A DNA stretch of 64,000 bases from Sutcliffiella deserti (lineage in GTDB: Bacteria; Bacillota; Bacilli; Bacillales; Bacillaceae_I). Each line of letters starts with the position of its first letter. The first letter of the stretch is position 1. The notes under the pieces were generated by a model that did not search any database, had not been told where the DNA came from, and saw only the letters and a program-made list of their open reading frames with translations. A program made the position numbers and the translations under genes. Location: contig NZ_JAIQDB010000002.1 of assembly GCF_020037475.1 (NCBI RefSeq), forward strand, positions 124,001-188,000, written 5' to 3'. Below are positions 48,377 through 60,513 of the stretch, piece by piece.

Positions 48377-50884
48377 ATGAAGCGAAAATCAAAGTTATTA
48401 CCTATTACACTCAGCACCTCCTTAGTATTATTTAGTTTTGGTGCACTGCCAGTCGGCGCTACGAATGATGGAGACGACGCGGCTATCAAAGATAAAGTAG
48501 AAGAAGTAGCGGAACAGGCACTTGAAAACGAAAATACTGAACCAGTAAGTTCGGAAAATACTGATCAAGAGGAACTTGCAGGAGAAGAGAGTGAAGAGGT
48601 AGCCTCTGAAACGGAAGAGGATGTAACAGAAGCAGAGCAAGTTGAAACAGAAAATGATGCGGAACAAACGGAAGAAACACCTGCTGAAACAGAAGAAGCG
48701 CGCGATGAGAACAGTGATCGTAGCGAGGAAGAAACGGGTACAACAGTTCCGGAAACGGATGAGCTTGATCCGAATTTCTCTTTATCTTTTATAGAAGCTC
48801 TTTTAAATGGTGACATCCAGGCCATGGCGCTTGTCAAGGCAGATGGAACGACATTAGATTTAGAATTTACTGATGGGTATTGGTGTAACTTTGATTACAA
48901 GAGTTTACCTGACATTAAAGGAATTGAAATCACTGCAAAAGGTGAAACACACGTTATTTTATTTGCTGATCTTTTAGACGAAGTAAAGACGTTTATTAAC
49001 ATCTGGTTGGATGAAAACGTTTCATTTGAAAAAGAAGATCCTACCAATCTTCTAACAAAAGTTCACGTGGACATGCAAGTTGATGTAGAGGTAGAAGCGG
49101 CGAAATTAAAGCTTAACGACGGTTCTAAGGTTGAACTAGATCCTAAAGATAACTTTGCAATTATAGGTGATAGTGAAATAGACGCAGATAGTGTCACTGC
49201 ATTATGGCTGATGATTGACGGCAAAGAGTACATCATCGACCTGACTGGACACAATGTTAAAGATGGAGTACTAACAATTGTCGTAGATAAAAAGGTGCTA
49301 GGAATTGAACTTCATGTAGTTACCAAGATTGACCTGACCATTCCAGAAGGGCTAAACCTGGAAAAAGCGAAACTAATACCTCATGATGGTACAAAAATTA
49401 AACTTAAATATGAAGATGGTTTATTCGTCTTAATGAGTGAAGATCATATTGAGCTTGAGCAATTAAAAGCGCTATGGCTGAAAATTGACGGCGAAGAGTA
49501 CCACATCGACCTGAAGGCTGACCATGTTAAGGATGGCGTTTTAAAAATAGTTGTAGATGAAAAGATGCTTGGAATTGTAACTAATGTAGTTACTAAGATT
49601 GACCTAAGCATTCCAGATGGGCTAAACCTGGAAAAAGCGAAACTAATACTTCATGATGGTACAAAAATCAAACTTAAATATAAAGATGGTTTATTCGTCT
49701 TAATGAGTGAAGATCATATTGAGCTTGAGCAATTAAAAGCGCTATGGCTGTTAATTGATGGTAAAATATGTAAAATCGACTTGGATAAAACAAATCTTGT
49801 CGACGGTGTGCTTGATATTGACATCGACCACACAGACTTAAAGTTTCATCTAGTAACAGAGCTTAATTTAACATTGCCGGAAGGGCTTGATATCGAAAAA
49901 GCCAAGCTGATTTTGAAAGATGAAACAACGATCGATTTAGATGTTTCTGAGCGGTTAAGTTTTGTACTAGAAGATATTTATCTGCATGATATCTCTGCAT
50001 TATGGTTAAAGGTAGATGGAAAAGAGTACACGGTAGACATTTCTAAAGCGGATGAAGTTGAAGGAGTGCTGCACATCGACCTTGAGCTGGATATCTTCTT
50101 TGACTATGTAACAAAGCTTCACCTGGATCTACCTGAAGATATTGATATTGAAGAGGCAAAACTTGTGCTTGCAGATGGTACTTTTGTCGACCTTGATGTA
50201 ACTAAAGATTGGAAATTCATCTTTGGAGAGGGAGAATTTTATCTACAAAATGTAACAGCACTTTGGCTGATGATTAATGGGAAAGAATGCCTTATCAATC
50301 TATCTGACTGGAACTATGAGCTTTCTGATGAAGGACATCTTTCCGTTACAATACCGAAAGAGCTAATTGATCTGCCGGAAGTTCCTGAAGAAGAAATCGA
50401 GATTGAGCTTCTGACTAGTATTAAAATCCATCTTCTTGAGTTCACAGGAACAATTGACAGTGCTGTCCTTGTTTATGGAGATGACAAGCGCTTAGACCTT
50501 GAGATCGTCGATGGTATGCTTGTATTAAACTTAGAAGATTTAAAAATTGCCTTGGAAGATCTTCTTCATATAGAAGTTGTTATTGATGGAGAAACCTATA
50601 CAATCGTTCTGGATGAGGAAGAGTTAACAATCGTTGATGGTGAAGTTACAATCAACACGCATATTGATGTAGATGTAGACACGGATGTAAAAGAAGACAC
50701 TGATGTAGATGTAGATGTAGATGAAACAGTAACAGAAGTTAATGATTCTGATGAAAAACCGAAAAAGAGCGGCATGCTTCCTTACACTGGAGAAAGCAGC
50801 AATATGTTGTTCTACCTAATCGGTATGCTCCTTACTTCTTTAGGTGTATTTACGCTAAAGAAGAGAAAGTTGACCGAAGAATAA
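48377..50884 (+). CDS. LPXTG cell-wall-anchored repeat protein
   Basis: 835 residues. Signal peptide LLPITLSTSLVLFSFGALPV (cut near GAT), then a very acidic stalk (about 30-135, ETEEDVTEAEQVETENDAEQ style). About seven repeats of 80-90 residues follow (145-760). Each has a strand-rich unit such as KLILHDGTKIKLKYKDGLFV followed by EQLKALWLLIDG and a V..GVL.I.VD element and V.TKIDL.IP.GL..EKA. The C-terminus is a sorting signal: PKKSGMLPYTGES, hydrophobic MLFYLIGMLLTSLGVFTL, and KKRK. Two repeats are nearly identical in DNA. GAGG lies upstream of the ATG. The next gene is a sortase, which likely anchors this protein. Confidence 0.92.
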   Translation: MKRKSKLLPITLSTSLVLFSFGALPVGATNDGDDAAIKDKVEEVAEQALENENTEPVSSENTDQEELAGEESEEVASETEEDVTEAEQVETENDAEQTEETPAETEEARDENSDRSEEETGTTVPETDELDPNFSLSFIEALLNGDIQAMALVKADGTTLDLEFTDGYWCNFDYKSLPDIKGIEITAKGETHVILFADLLDEVKTFINIWLDENVSFEKEDPTNLLTKVHVDMQVDVEVEAAKLKLNDGSKVELDPKDNFAIIGDSEIDADSVTALWLMIDGKEYIIDLTGHNVKDGVLTIVVDKKVLGIELHVVTKIDLTIPEGLNLEKAKLIPHDGTKIKLKYEDGLFVLMSEDHIELEQLKALWLKIDGEEYHIDLKADHVKDGVLKIVVDEKMLGIVTNVVTKIDLSIPDGLNLEKAKLILHDGTKIKLKYKDGLFVLMSEDHIELEQLKALWLLIDGKICKIDLDKTNLVDGVLDIDIDHTDLKFHLVTELNLTLPEGLDIEKAKLILKDETTIDLDVSERLSFVLEDIYLHDISALWLKVDGKEYTVDISKADEVEGVLHIDLELDIFFDYVTKLHLDLPEDIDIEEAKLVLADGTFVDLDVTKDWKFIFGEGEFYLQNVTALWLMINGKECLINLSDWNYELSDEGHLSVTIPKELIDLPEVPEEEIEIELLTSIKIHLLEFTGTIDSAVLVYGDDKRLDLEIVDGMLVLNLEDLKIALEDLLHIEVVIDGETYTIVLDEEELTIVDGEVTINTHIDVDVDTDVKEDTDVDVDVDETVTEVNDSDEKPKKSGMLPYTGESSNMLFYLIGMLLTSLGVFTLKKRKLTEE

Positions 50885-50944
50885 GTTAAAAAGGAACAGG
50901 AGGGGGAGGACTTGCCCTCTCCTATTCTATTAATGAGGTGAACT

Positions 50945-51652
50945 ATGAAGAAAGTAATCGCGTTCTTATTAATTTTTATTGGAATCGGTGTGATGGTGTA
51001 TCCAAAAGCAACCGATTATTATAGTGCCCAGAAGCAAAACAATCTGATCGAGGAATGGGAAAATCAAGATCTCAGCTCAGACAGTCGTCCTAAAAATGCA
51101 GAAAGCTCCAATCACGATACCGCGAAAAACAGCTACATAAATTTAGACTCCATTTTTAATCCATCCGCAGGAACAGCGGAAGCAGCAGAAACAACTTCTA
51201 TAGAAGAAAGTCAGCAAGAAGCTACGGAAGAGGTGGAAGCGAGCGAGAATAAGCCTTTAAGTGAAAGCATGCTCGGAATCATCACCATCGACAAAATCGA
51301 TGTGAAACTACCTGTCCTTAATAGTGCTTCGCAATATAATTTAGATTACGGTGCAGGTCATTTAACAGGAACGGTGATGCCCGGCCAAAAAGGCAACAGT
51401 GCCATTGCGGCCCACAGGAGCAGGAAATATGGAAAGTTGTTCAACCGACTGAATGAAATCAGTGAGGGGGATACCATTACAGTTAAAACGAGGGACGGAA
51501 GCTATACTTACACTGTGACCGATACTAAGATTGTAAAGCCAGATGATCTGTCTGTGCTTCATAATACCAGTGAGGAGATTTTGACACTAATTACTTGCGA
51601 TACACCAGAAAATCCGGTGAATCGACTTATTGTGAGGGCTGAGTTACGATAA
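50945..51652 (+). CDS. Class D-like sortase
   Basis: 235 residues. An N-terminal membrane anchor (VIAFLLIFIGIGVMVYPKAT), a 60-residue linker with STSIEESQQEA-like acidic sequence, and the sortase barrel from 115. The catalytic residues are present: His in NSAIAAHRSRKYGKLFNRL, Cys in EILTLITCDTPENPVNRL and Arg in RLIVRAELR. The TLxTC and the short end fit class D enzymes of bacilli. It cleaves after T of LPxTG-type signals and joins the protein to peptidoglycan. TGAGGTG stands 5 bases before the ATG. Only 60 bases separate it from the LPYTG protein gene, so the pair is a dedicated operon. Confidence 0.92.
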   Translation: MKKVIAFLLIFIGIGVMVYPKATDYYSAQKQNNLIEEWENQDLSSDSRPKNAESSNHDTAKNSYINLDSIFNPSAGTAEAAETTSIEESQQEATEEVEASENKPLSESMLGIITIDKIDVKLPVLNSASQYNLDYGAGHLTGTVMPGQKGNSAIAAHRSRKYGKLFNRLNEISEGDTITVKTRDGSYTYTVTDTKIVKPDDLSVLHNTSEEILTLITCDTPENPVNRLIVRAELR

Positions 51653-51860
51653 AAAGGGTCACGGGGGGTCCTCTGCTTCCTTAGCACTTTAAATTGATAA
51701 TGCTGGGAGCGTATAATTCCATGTGCTATAACGAGGGAAACGCCGTTCAACTGGTATTTAGAGATTTGCAGAAAGCTGCTTAGATTATGTTGATCTTGCC
51801 TCACCGAGGAAGGACAAAGGCTTAAATCTTTTACATCTTATTATTTGTAAAAAAAAATGG
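51653..51860. other. Intergenic region with repeat fragment
   Basis: A mixed fragment of family A and B (GGGTCACGGGGGGTCCTCTGCTTCC) with a TAGCACTTTAAATTG tail follows the sortase. The rest, to the licT promoter, shows nothing I can support. Confidence 0.5.
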
Positions 51861-51907
51861 TTGCGCATAAATTTAATGTGTTGTAATATACTAAGTAAGC
51901 GCATACA
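51861..51907 (+). promoter_or_regulatory. licT promoter with CcpA-like cre site
   Basis: -35 TTGCGC (51861-51866), 17-base spacer, -10 TAATAT (51884-51889). AGTAAGCGCATACA (51894-51907) fits the catabolite-response consensus TGWAANCGNTNWCA at 12 of 14 positions and overlaps the expected transcript start, where CcpA represses. This is the expected carbon control for a beta-glucoside operon. Confidence 0.65.
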
Positions 51908-51911
51908 GAAC

Positions 51912-51976
51912 GGATTGTTACTGTTAAATCAGGCAAAACCGATTCCCTTAAAAGAGGGAAGGTTTTGCCTTTTTTG
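51912..51976 (+). promoter_or_regulatory. RAT antiterminator and overlapping terminator before licT
   Basis: RAT sequence GGATTGTTACTG...CAGGCAAAACC (51912-51940) overlaps an intrinsic terminator, GGCAAAACC...GGTTTTGCC plus TTTTTT (51932-51975). LicT-type proteins bind the RAT hairpin and prevent the terminator from forming. So licT controls its own expression. Confidence 0.92.
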
Positions 51977-52100
51977 ATGGCTGTTTTCGTAAACTTTGTT
52001 GCTTTTTCGTATTTATAAACTATCCGTTATATTCCTTGCAGTCGTGCTCTTTTCTTGGCTGTACATTAGGAACTGCATGTTTGGATAGAATAACTAATCG

Positions 52101-52128
52101 GTAAAAAGTCCAATTGCCGACTTTTTAC
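52101..52128. terminator. Second hairpin in licT leader
   Basis: Perfect 10-bp arms GTAAAAAGTC and GACTTTTTAC with loop CAATTGCC, followed by TAAAAAATAG. It lies between the RAT-terminator and licT. On the minus strand it ends in a T-run; on the plus strand it is weaker. Confidence 0.55.
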
Positions 52129-52183
52129 TAAAAAATAGCACAAACTTTGAGAAAAGAGTTTTTTGTTATCGGAGGTGGAAGAA

Positions 52184-53014
52184 GTGAAGATTAGTAAGAT
52201 ACTGAACAATAATGTGATTGTCTCTATAAAAGACGATCAGGAAGTGATTGTCATGGGGCGTGGGCTTGCCTTTAACAAGCGTGTTGGAGAAGACATCGAT
52301 GAAGATAAAGTAGAGAAAATCTTCACTTTGGAAGACCAGGATATCACAAAGAAATTTAAAACCCTGATTGCGGATATACCAATGGAATATATGGAGCTAA
52401 CAGAAGATATTATCCTTTTTGCAAAGCAGAAGCTTGGAAAAGAACTGAATGATAGCATCTATATTTCTTTAACTGATCATATTCATTTTGCGATAGAGCG
52501 TTATAATCAGAACCTTCCTATCAAAAATGGGCTGCTCTGGGAGACGAAGAATCTTTATAAAGAGGAGTTTGAAATTGGTCTTGAGGCTTTGAATAAGATT
52601 TGTGATCGCTTTAACGTCATTTTACCTGAAGACGAAGCTGGTTTTATTGCCCTCCATATTGTAAATGCTCAATTTAATGAGGACATGACTAACACGGTCG
52701 ACATGACGAAAGTGATCCAAGATGTTTTAACCATCGTAAAGTACAGTTTCAAAATCGAATTTGATGAGTCTTCTTTAAATTATCACCGGTTCATCACTCA
52801 TCTGAAGTTCTTTGCTCATCGCTTGGTCAAAGGCGAGCACCACAAAAATGGGCAGGAAGATGATTTGTTAAATGTCATTATTAATAAGTTTCCTGATGCT
52901 TATCAATGTTCATTGAAGATTAAGAAGTTTGTAGAAAAGCAGTACCGATATGAACTGACGGAAGAAGAATTGCTTTATTTAACGATTCATATCGAACGTG
53001 TAGTAAAAAAATGA
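52184..53014 (+). CDS. licT: BglG/SacY-family transcription antiterminator
   Basis: 276 residues. An N-terminal CAT RNA-binding domain (1-56: VKISKILNNNVIVSIKDDQE, VIVMGRGLAFNKRVGEDIDE) is followed by two PTS regulation domains. PRD1 has SLTDHIHFAIERYNQ and EDEAGFIALHIVNAQF with conserved His; PRD2 has YHRFITHLKFFAHRLVKGEH and TEEELLYLTIHIERVVKK. Phosphorylation by HPr and EIIB sets its activity. GTG start at 52184 with GGAGG about 8 bases upstream; the upstream TTG of the longer frame lies before that site. RAT sites precede this gene and bglP. Confidence 0.94.
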   Translation: MKISKILNNNVIVSIKDDQEVIVMGRGLAFNKRVGEDIDEDKVEKIFTLEDQDITKKFKTLIADIPMEYMELTEDIILFAKQKLGKELNDSIYISLTDHIHFAIERYNQNLPIKNGLLWETKNLYKEEFEIGLEALNKICDRFNVILPEDEAGFIALHIVNAQFNEDMTNTVDMTKVIQDVLTIVKYSFKIEFDESSLNYHRFITHLKFFAHRLVKGEHHKNGQEDDLLNVIINKFPDAYQCSLKIKKFVEKQYRYELTEEELLYLTIHIERVVKK

Positions 53015-53030
53015 ATATTCTTTCCGCTTA

Positions 53031-53116
53031 GGATTGTTACTCTATGAGGCAAAACCTGAATTACGGGAATGACGGGCAACTTATGTCTGATCTTCACGTA
53101 GTTTAGGTTTTTTCTT
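53031..53116 (+). promoter_or_regulatory. RAT antiterminator and terminator before bglP
   Basis: RAT GGATTGTTACTCTATGAGGCAAAACC is written in two parts, 53031-53040 and 53041-53056. The terminator pairs AAACCTGAATTACG with CGTAGTTTAGGTTT and ends in TTTTTTC. It lies directly after licT and is the second LicT target. Confidence 0.92.
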
Positions 53117-53120
53117 TTGA

Positions 53121-56503
<3,383 letters not shown>

Positions 56504-56508
56504 GAAAA

Positions 56509-56535
56509 GGGTCGAGGGGACAGGTCCCTCGACCC
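56509..56535 (+). repeat. Family B hairpin repeat used as terminator
   Basis: Perfect GGGTCGAGGG / CCCTCGACCC arms around GACAGGT, preceded by AAGAAAA and followed by TTTTT, 6 bases after the bglH stop. It is both a standard repeat unit and a textbook intrinsic terminator. Confidence 0.85.
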
Positions 56536-57091
56536 TTTTTGCTTTAAAGTAATAAAGTGATTTAATATTTTTTTAAGGGCTTTGTTCCATTATTTGAGAA
56601 GTATGGGGATGGGACCTTTGCTTCTTTTTAAATTTTTTAGAGGAGGCGGAAGGAACTTGGCCCTTTGCATTCATAATTCTTCGCCCAATTACGAATTTTC
56701 TAATCTATTATGTTTATTGTATCATTGAAAGGTTCCTCCGCTTCTTTATTGCCTTAAGTTGCTAAAGAGTTACTAGAAATATAGCAGCGTGATTTCTTCA
56801 AATATTAACTGCCATGATTATATAACATCTTTATGCTACTTTAAGAGGAACCTAGGAAACACCTTCCACACTTTCATCTTCCTTTCAGACCCCCGTAATA
56901 GGGAATGGCTCAAAATTCGCAGACACCGAAGTGTCACTTGCTAGCTCAATGCTTAAAGCAGTTTTATCCTCATAACAAACAGCCTATCTTTCTAAAGTCC
57001 TGCTGCTTCCCCCACTGGTAATAAATATCTTTTCCCACTCGTTATTTTCATGTCTTTCAGGGGAATTAATGAAAGACGAGGAGGAGTAAAA
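56536..57091. other. Intergenic region with worn repeats
   Basis: About 550 bases. Family A fragments near 56600-56632 (GAAGTATGGGGATGG...TTTGCTTC) and 56650-56680, then a loose GAAAGGTTCCTCCGCTTC near 56727. From 56760 on nothing can be assigned; the oxidase promoter should lie in 56950-57060. Confidence 0.45.
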
Positions 57092-58294
57092 ATGAATTTA
57101 CATAATGGGCGTTTATACTGGCCTGAAACCTATACGGGTATCGCTCAGTATCCAGAACTTGAAGAAAATATTTCGTGTGATGTATTAATTGTTGGCGGTG
57201 GGATGGCTGGCGCTCTATGTGCTCATGTTTTGAGCCAAGAGAAAGAGTTAGATGTTGTAATAATTGATAGAAGGCAGCCTGGTTCAGGTAGTTCTTCAGC
57301 TAATACAGGACTTTTACAATTCTCCAGTGACAAAATGCTTCACGAACTGATGGAGCAAAAAGGAGAGCAAGATGCCGTTTATTTTTACCAGCTTTGTCAG
57401 AATGCGATGAAGGATTTACACAAGATTGCGTCTGAGCTCGCAGAAGATCCAGAATTCCGCTCGCAAAACAGTCTATATTTTGCCAGCTCAAATGAAGACG
57501 TCTCCAAGCTTGTTCTTGAATATGAGGCGTTAAGGAAACATGAGTTTCCCGTAGAATATTTAGAAGCATCGGATATTTCTTCAAGATTTCCTTTTTCCAA
57601 ACCAGCTGCTCTTGTAACAAGTGGAGATGCAGAGGTGAATCCATATAAATTTGTACAGATCTTGTTAAAAGAAGCTACAACCTCAGGGGTTAGAATTTAT
57701 GGGCAGACGCCGCTTATTCATAAAAATAAAACCGTTCATGGGTTTACATGCGAATCTGAGAAAGGCACGATTGAGGCGCGTTATATTATCTTTGCAACCG
57801 GTTATGAGAATGACTTTCTCGCGGCTCAGCTTGGAGCAGACTTAAACCGATCATATGCCATCGTCACCGAACCGCTGCCTTCATTAAAAACCTGGTACAA
57901 CGAGTGGATGATTTGGGAAACAAAACGCCCTTATCTCTATATGAGAACGACAGAGGACGGCAGAATCGTTGCTGGCGGCTTGGATGAAGATAAAGCAAAG
58001 GCACCGTTAAACGAGGGGCTGATTGAGGAACGAGGAGAGCGCATTCTCCAAAAAATCATAGAGCATTTTCCAGCTCTCTCACCAAAACTTTCGCATGCTT
58101 GGTGCGCCACATTCGGAGAATCACACGATGGTTTACCATATATCGGGGAACACCCAATCCGGCTTGGTGAATATTATTGTCTAGGCTTTGGCGGAAACGG
58201 AACCGTCTATAGCATGTTAGGCGCAACGATAATAAAAGATTTAATCACGAAAAACTCTCACCCCGCTTCACGGTTGTTTAGCATGGAACGGTGA
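57092..58294 (+). CDS. DAO-family FAD-dependent oxidoreductase
   Basis: 400 residues. The Rossmann dinucleotide motif is CDVLIVGGGMAGALCAHVLS. Downstream come VVIIDRRQPGSGSSSANTGL, FVQILLKEA, YIIFATGYE, and the C-terminal FAD contact LPYIGEHP and GFGGNGTVYSMLG. This is the DAO/glycine oxidase-like family (YurR-type in Bacillus), oxidising amines or amino acids; its substrate is unknown. AGGAGGAG is 6-7 bases before the ATG. Single gene, repeat unit after the stop. About average length for the family. Confidence 0.88.
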   Translation: MNLHNGRLYWPETYTGIAQYPELEENISCDVLIVGGGMAGALCAHVLSQEKELDVVIIDRRQPGSGSSSANTGLLQFSSDKMLHELMEQKGEQDAVYFYQLCQNAMKDLHKIASELAEDPEFRSQNSLYFASSNEDVSKLVLEYEALRKHEFPVEYLEASDISSRFPFSKPAALVTSGDAEVNPYKFVQILLKEATTSGVRIYGQTPLIHKNKTVHGFTCESEKGTIEARYIIFATGYENDFLAAQLGADLNRSYAIVTEPLPSLKTWYNEWMIWETKRPYLYMRTTEDGRIVAGGLDEDKAKAPLNEGLIEERGERILQKIIEHFPALSPKLSHAWCATFGESHDGLPYIGEHPIRLGEYYCLGFGGNGTVYSMLGATIIKDLITKNSHPASRLFSMER

Positions 58295-58296
58295 AA

Positions 58297-58326
58297 GGGA
58301 GCAAGCGGACGGTTCTGCTGCTTCTT
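58297..58326. repeat. Family A hairpin repeat
   Basis: GAGCAAGCGGACGGTTCTGCTGCTTCTTT immediately after the oxidase stop, with the usual TAGTATGTTAAAATGTTAAGG tail. Confidence 0.62.
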
Positions 58327-58482
58327 TAGTATGTTAAAATGTTAAGGCGAGGATTGGAGATGGTCTGACTGTATGGGTTGAGCCATCTCTTTTCCATGTT
58401 AATGGTAAGAGGTGTAATAGGGAATAACCCTCCATTCATGAACACCAAAGGATCTGATGGTAAGAAAAAAGGAGTAATAATA

Positions 58483-59316
58483 ATGGTTTATAATTTCAAA
58501 ACGAGTTCACCCGATATAAAGGACTTTATTATACATCTGCAAAATAGGATTGCAGAAATAATAAATGGTAATTTGACTGGTATCTATATCCACGGTTCTT
58601 TAGCACTTGGAGGGTTTAATCCGAAGAGTAGCGATATTGATCTTTTAGTAGTTACAAAAAAGGCGTTGACAGTTGAAACTAAAAGGAATTTAGCGGAGCT
58701 CTTTTTAAAATATTCTAATGCTCCATTTCCTATTGAAATTAGTTTCCTGAATATGGAACAATTAAAAGTTTGGAAACATCCCTGCCCATTTGATTTTCAT
58801 TATAGTGAATTCTGGAGAGAACGGTATGGAAATGATTTGGTAGGTGGAACATGTGACTATCTAAATAGTGACGTTCATACCGATATGGATTTAGCGGCGC
58901 ACATTACTATTACTAATGAAAGAGGAATTTGCGTATATGGTAAATCTATTAAAGAGGTTTTTCCATTTGTTCCACAGTCAGATTATCTATCATCAATAAT
59001 GGGTGATTTTAAGGATTGTTTAGGAAATATTGAAGAAGATCCTATTTACTGTACGCTAAATTTGATTAGAGTTTATTGGTACCTTAAAGAAGGAGTTATT
59101 TCGTCAAAGCAAGAAGCGGGTAACTGGGGGGTATCTGCATTTCCCATAGAGATGAAAGATACTATTGAAAAAGTGGTCAAATGTTATTCAACTGACAAAG
59201 ATACTTATGGTTTTGAGAAAGATGAACTTGAAGTGTTAAAAAAATACATATCAAATAATGTACAGAAGTTACTAAACTTAAATATCAACAAAACGCCAGA
59301 CACTCTGCACGGTTAA
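58483..59316 (+). CDS. Nucleotidyltransferase with DUF4111-type C-terminus (aminoglycoside adenylyltransferase-like)
   Basis: 277 residues. The polymerase-beta nucleotidyltransferase motif is IYIHGSLALGGFNPKSSDID followed by LLVVT (GS-X8-11-DxD). The C-terminal half is helical, with DFHYSEFWRERYG and NWGVSAFPIEMK. This is the layout of ANT(3'')/ANT(9)-type streptomycin and spectinomycin adenylyltransferases and their chromosomal relatives. Whether it acts on antibiotics cannot be read here. ATG 58483 is chosen because AAAGGAG lies upstream. The gene is AT-rich and stands alone; possible acquired gene. Confidence 0.8.
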   Translation: MVYNFKTSSPDIKDFIIHLQNRIAEIINGNLTGIYIHGSLALGGFNPKSSDIDLLVVTKKALTVETKRNLAELFLKYSNAPFPIEISFLNMEQLKVWKHPCPFDFHYSEFWRERYGNDLVGGTCDYLNSDVHTDMDLAAHITITNERGICVYGKSIKEVFPFVPQSDYLSSIMGDFKDCLGNIEEDPIYCTLNLIRVYWYLKEGVISSKQEAGNWGVSAFPIEMKDTIEKVVKCYSTDKDTYGFEKDELEVLKKYISNNVQKLLNLNINKTPDTLHG

Positions 59317-59349
59317 CGTACGGAGGGTCTGGCTCCTTAATGCTTTAAA

Positions 59350-60513
59350 TCAGTTCATCACCCATTTGTCTTTAAGAAACATGATTCTTGCGATGATGAA
59401 GGCAACGATGATGAATAAAAGGTTGCTGCCGATCATGATTGCTAGGTGTTGATAGTTGATAATCCCAAAGCTGAGTTCTTTCAGAATGGTGAATATATTC
59501 ATGATGGGTATCGCAAAGTGGTGGAATTCAAGTTCGTTGATTCCGATTCCTGTGATAATCAACAATGGGAACATCGCTGCCAGCATGATTGGCGAGCTGT
59601 AGCTTTGTGATTCTTTAACGGTTTTGGCGACGATGCTTGTAATCATAAGTATTGTTGCAACAAACATCGAATAAATGACGGAAACTAGGATGGCAAAGCC
59701 TATAACCAGAAACACATTTTCTTTTAATGATACGGCGCTTTTCAGGTTTTCTGTCAAAAAGTTAATTTCCAATGCGACCACTAGTAAGGTGATGATACCT
59801 GTGAGAGACCCAATCGAAACGATGGTCAGCCACTTTGCCATTAAGAGTGACATGCGGTTCACCGGTGTCATCAGGAGAGCTTCCATGGTTTTCTTTTCTT
59901 TTTCACCTGCAAACAGGTCGGAAGCTGCCGGGCCGGCACCGATTCCGATAGCCAGAGCCAGGATCAGTGGAATCAGCATGGCAATCAGGTTAATGGTTGG
60001 ATTTTCCTCGGAAAGCTCTTTTTGATCGAGGGTGAAGGGCTGCACCAATTCTTGTGCGGTACCCTGTGCCTCAAGACGTTCGGCTATCACGGAGTTTTTA
60101 TAAACTGCCAGAGCGCTTGTTACCAGGTTCATAAGATTGGAGGAGTTTTGGCTAAACGAGTCCCCAACTACGGTGACACTCGTTGTCACTCCCTGCTCCA
60201 CACTATTTAGGAAGTTGTCATCCATTAGCAGGGCTGCCTGTGCCTCGCCCTCCTGAAGAACGCCCTCTGGATTGTCAGATTTTACAAAGGTGATATTTTC
60301 ATAACTTGCAAAAATGCTTTCTTCTGCAGTGGAGAAGCTATTATCCACTGCAAGCAAATAGGTTTCTCCCTCGCCATCCGACACCATATTTTCATAAAAA
60401 AGGACAAGTCCAGTCATCATGATAATGGGCAATAGAACTGTCAGTAGCAAGGTACGTCTGTCGCGGAAAGAGTCTTTCATTTCTTTTAGATAGATTTTAA
60501 GAAGCATATTCAT
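59350..60513 (-). CDS. natB: ABC exporter permease, NatB-like
   Basis: 387 residues, ABC2-type permease. One N-terminal helix (LLLTVLLPIIMMTGLVLFY), a 130-residue outside domain with LLAVDNSFSTAEES, then five or six helices including LIAMLIPLILALAIGIGAGP. The conserved AGEKEKKTMEALLMTPVNRM is typical. Ends with IIVAFIIARIMFLKDKWVMN. In B. subtilis NatAB exports Na+; the similarity of domain order and of the neighbouring LytTR two-component pair supports the name. AAGGGGG precedes the ATG. Overlaps the ATPase gene by 17 bases. Confidence 0.82.
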   Translation of the reverse strand: MNMLLKIYLKEMKDSFRDRRTLLLTVLLPIIMMTGLVLFYENMVSDGEGETYLLAVDNSFSTAEESIFASYENITFVKSDNPEGVLQEGEAQAALLMDDNFLNSVEQGVTTSVTVVGDSFSQNSSNLMNLVTSALAVYKNSVIAERLEAQGTAQELVQPFTLDQKELSEENPTINLIAMLIPLILALAIGIGAGPAASDLFAGEKEKKTMEALLMTPVNRMSLLMAKWLTIVSIGSLTGIITLLVVALEINFLTENLKSAVSLKENVFLVIGFAILVSVIYSMFVATILMITSIVAKTVKESQSYSSPIMLAAMFPLLIITGIGINELEFHHFAIPIMNIFTILKELSFGIINYQHLAIMIGSNLLFIIVAFIIARIMFLKDKWVMN

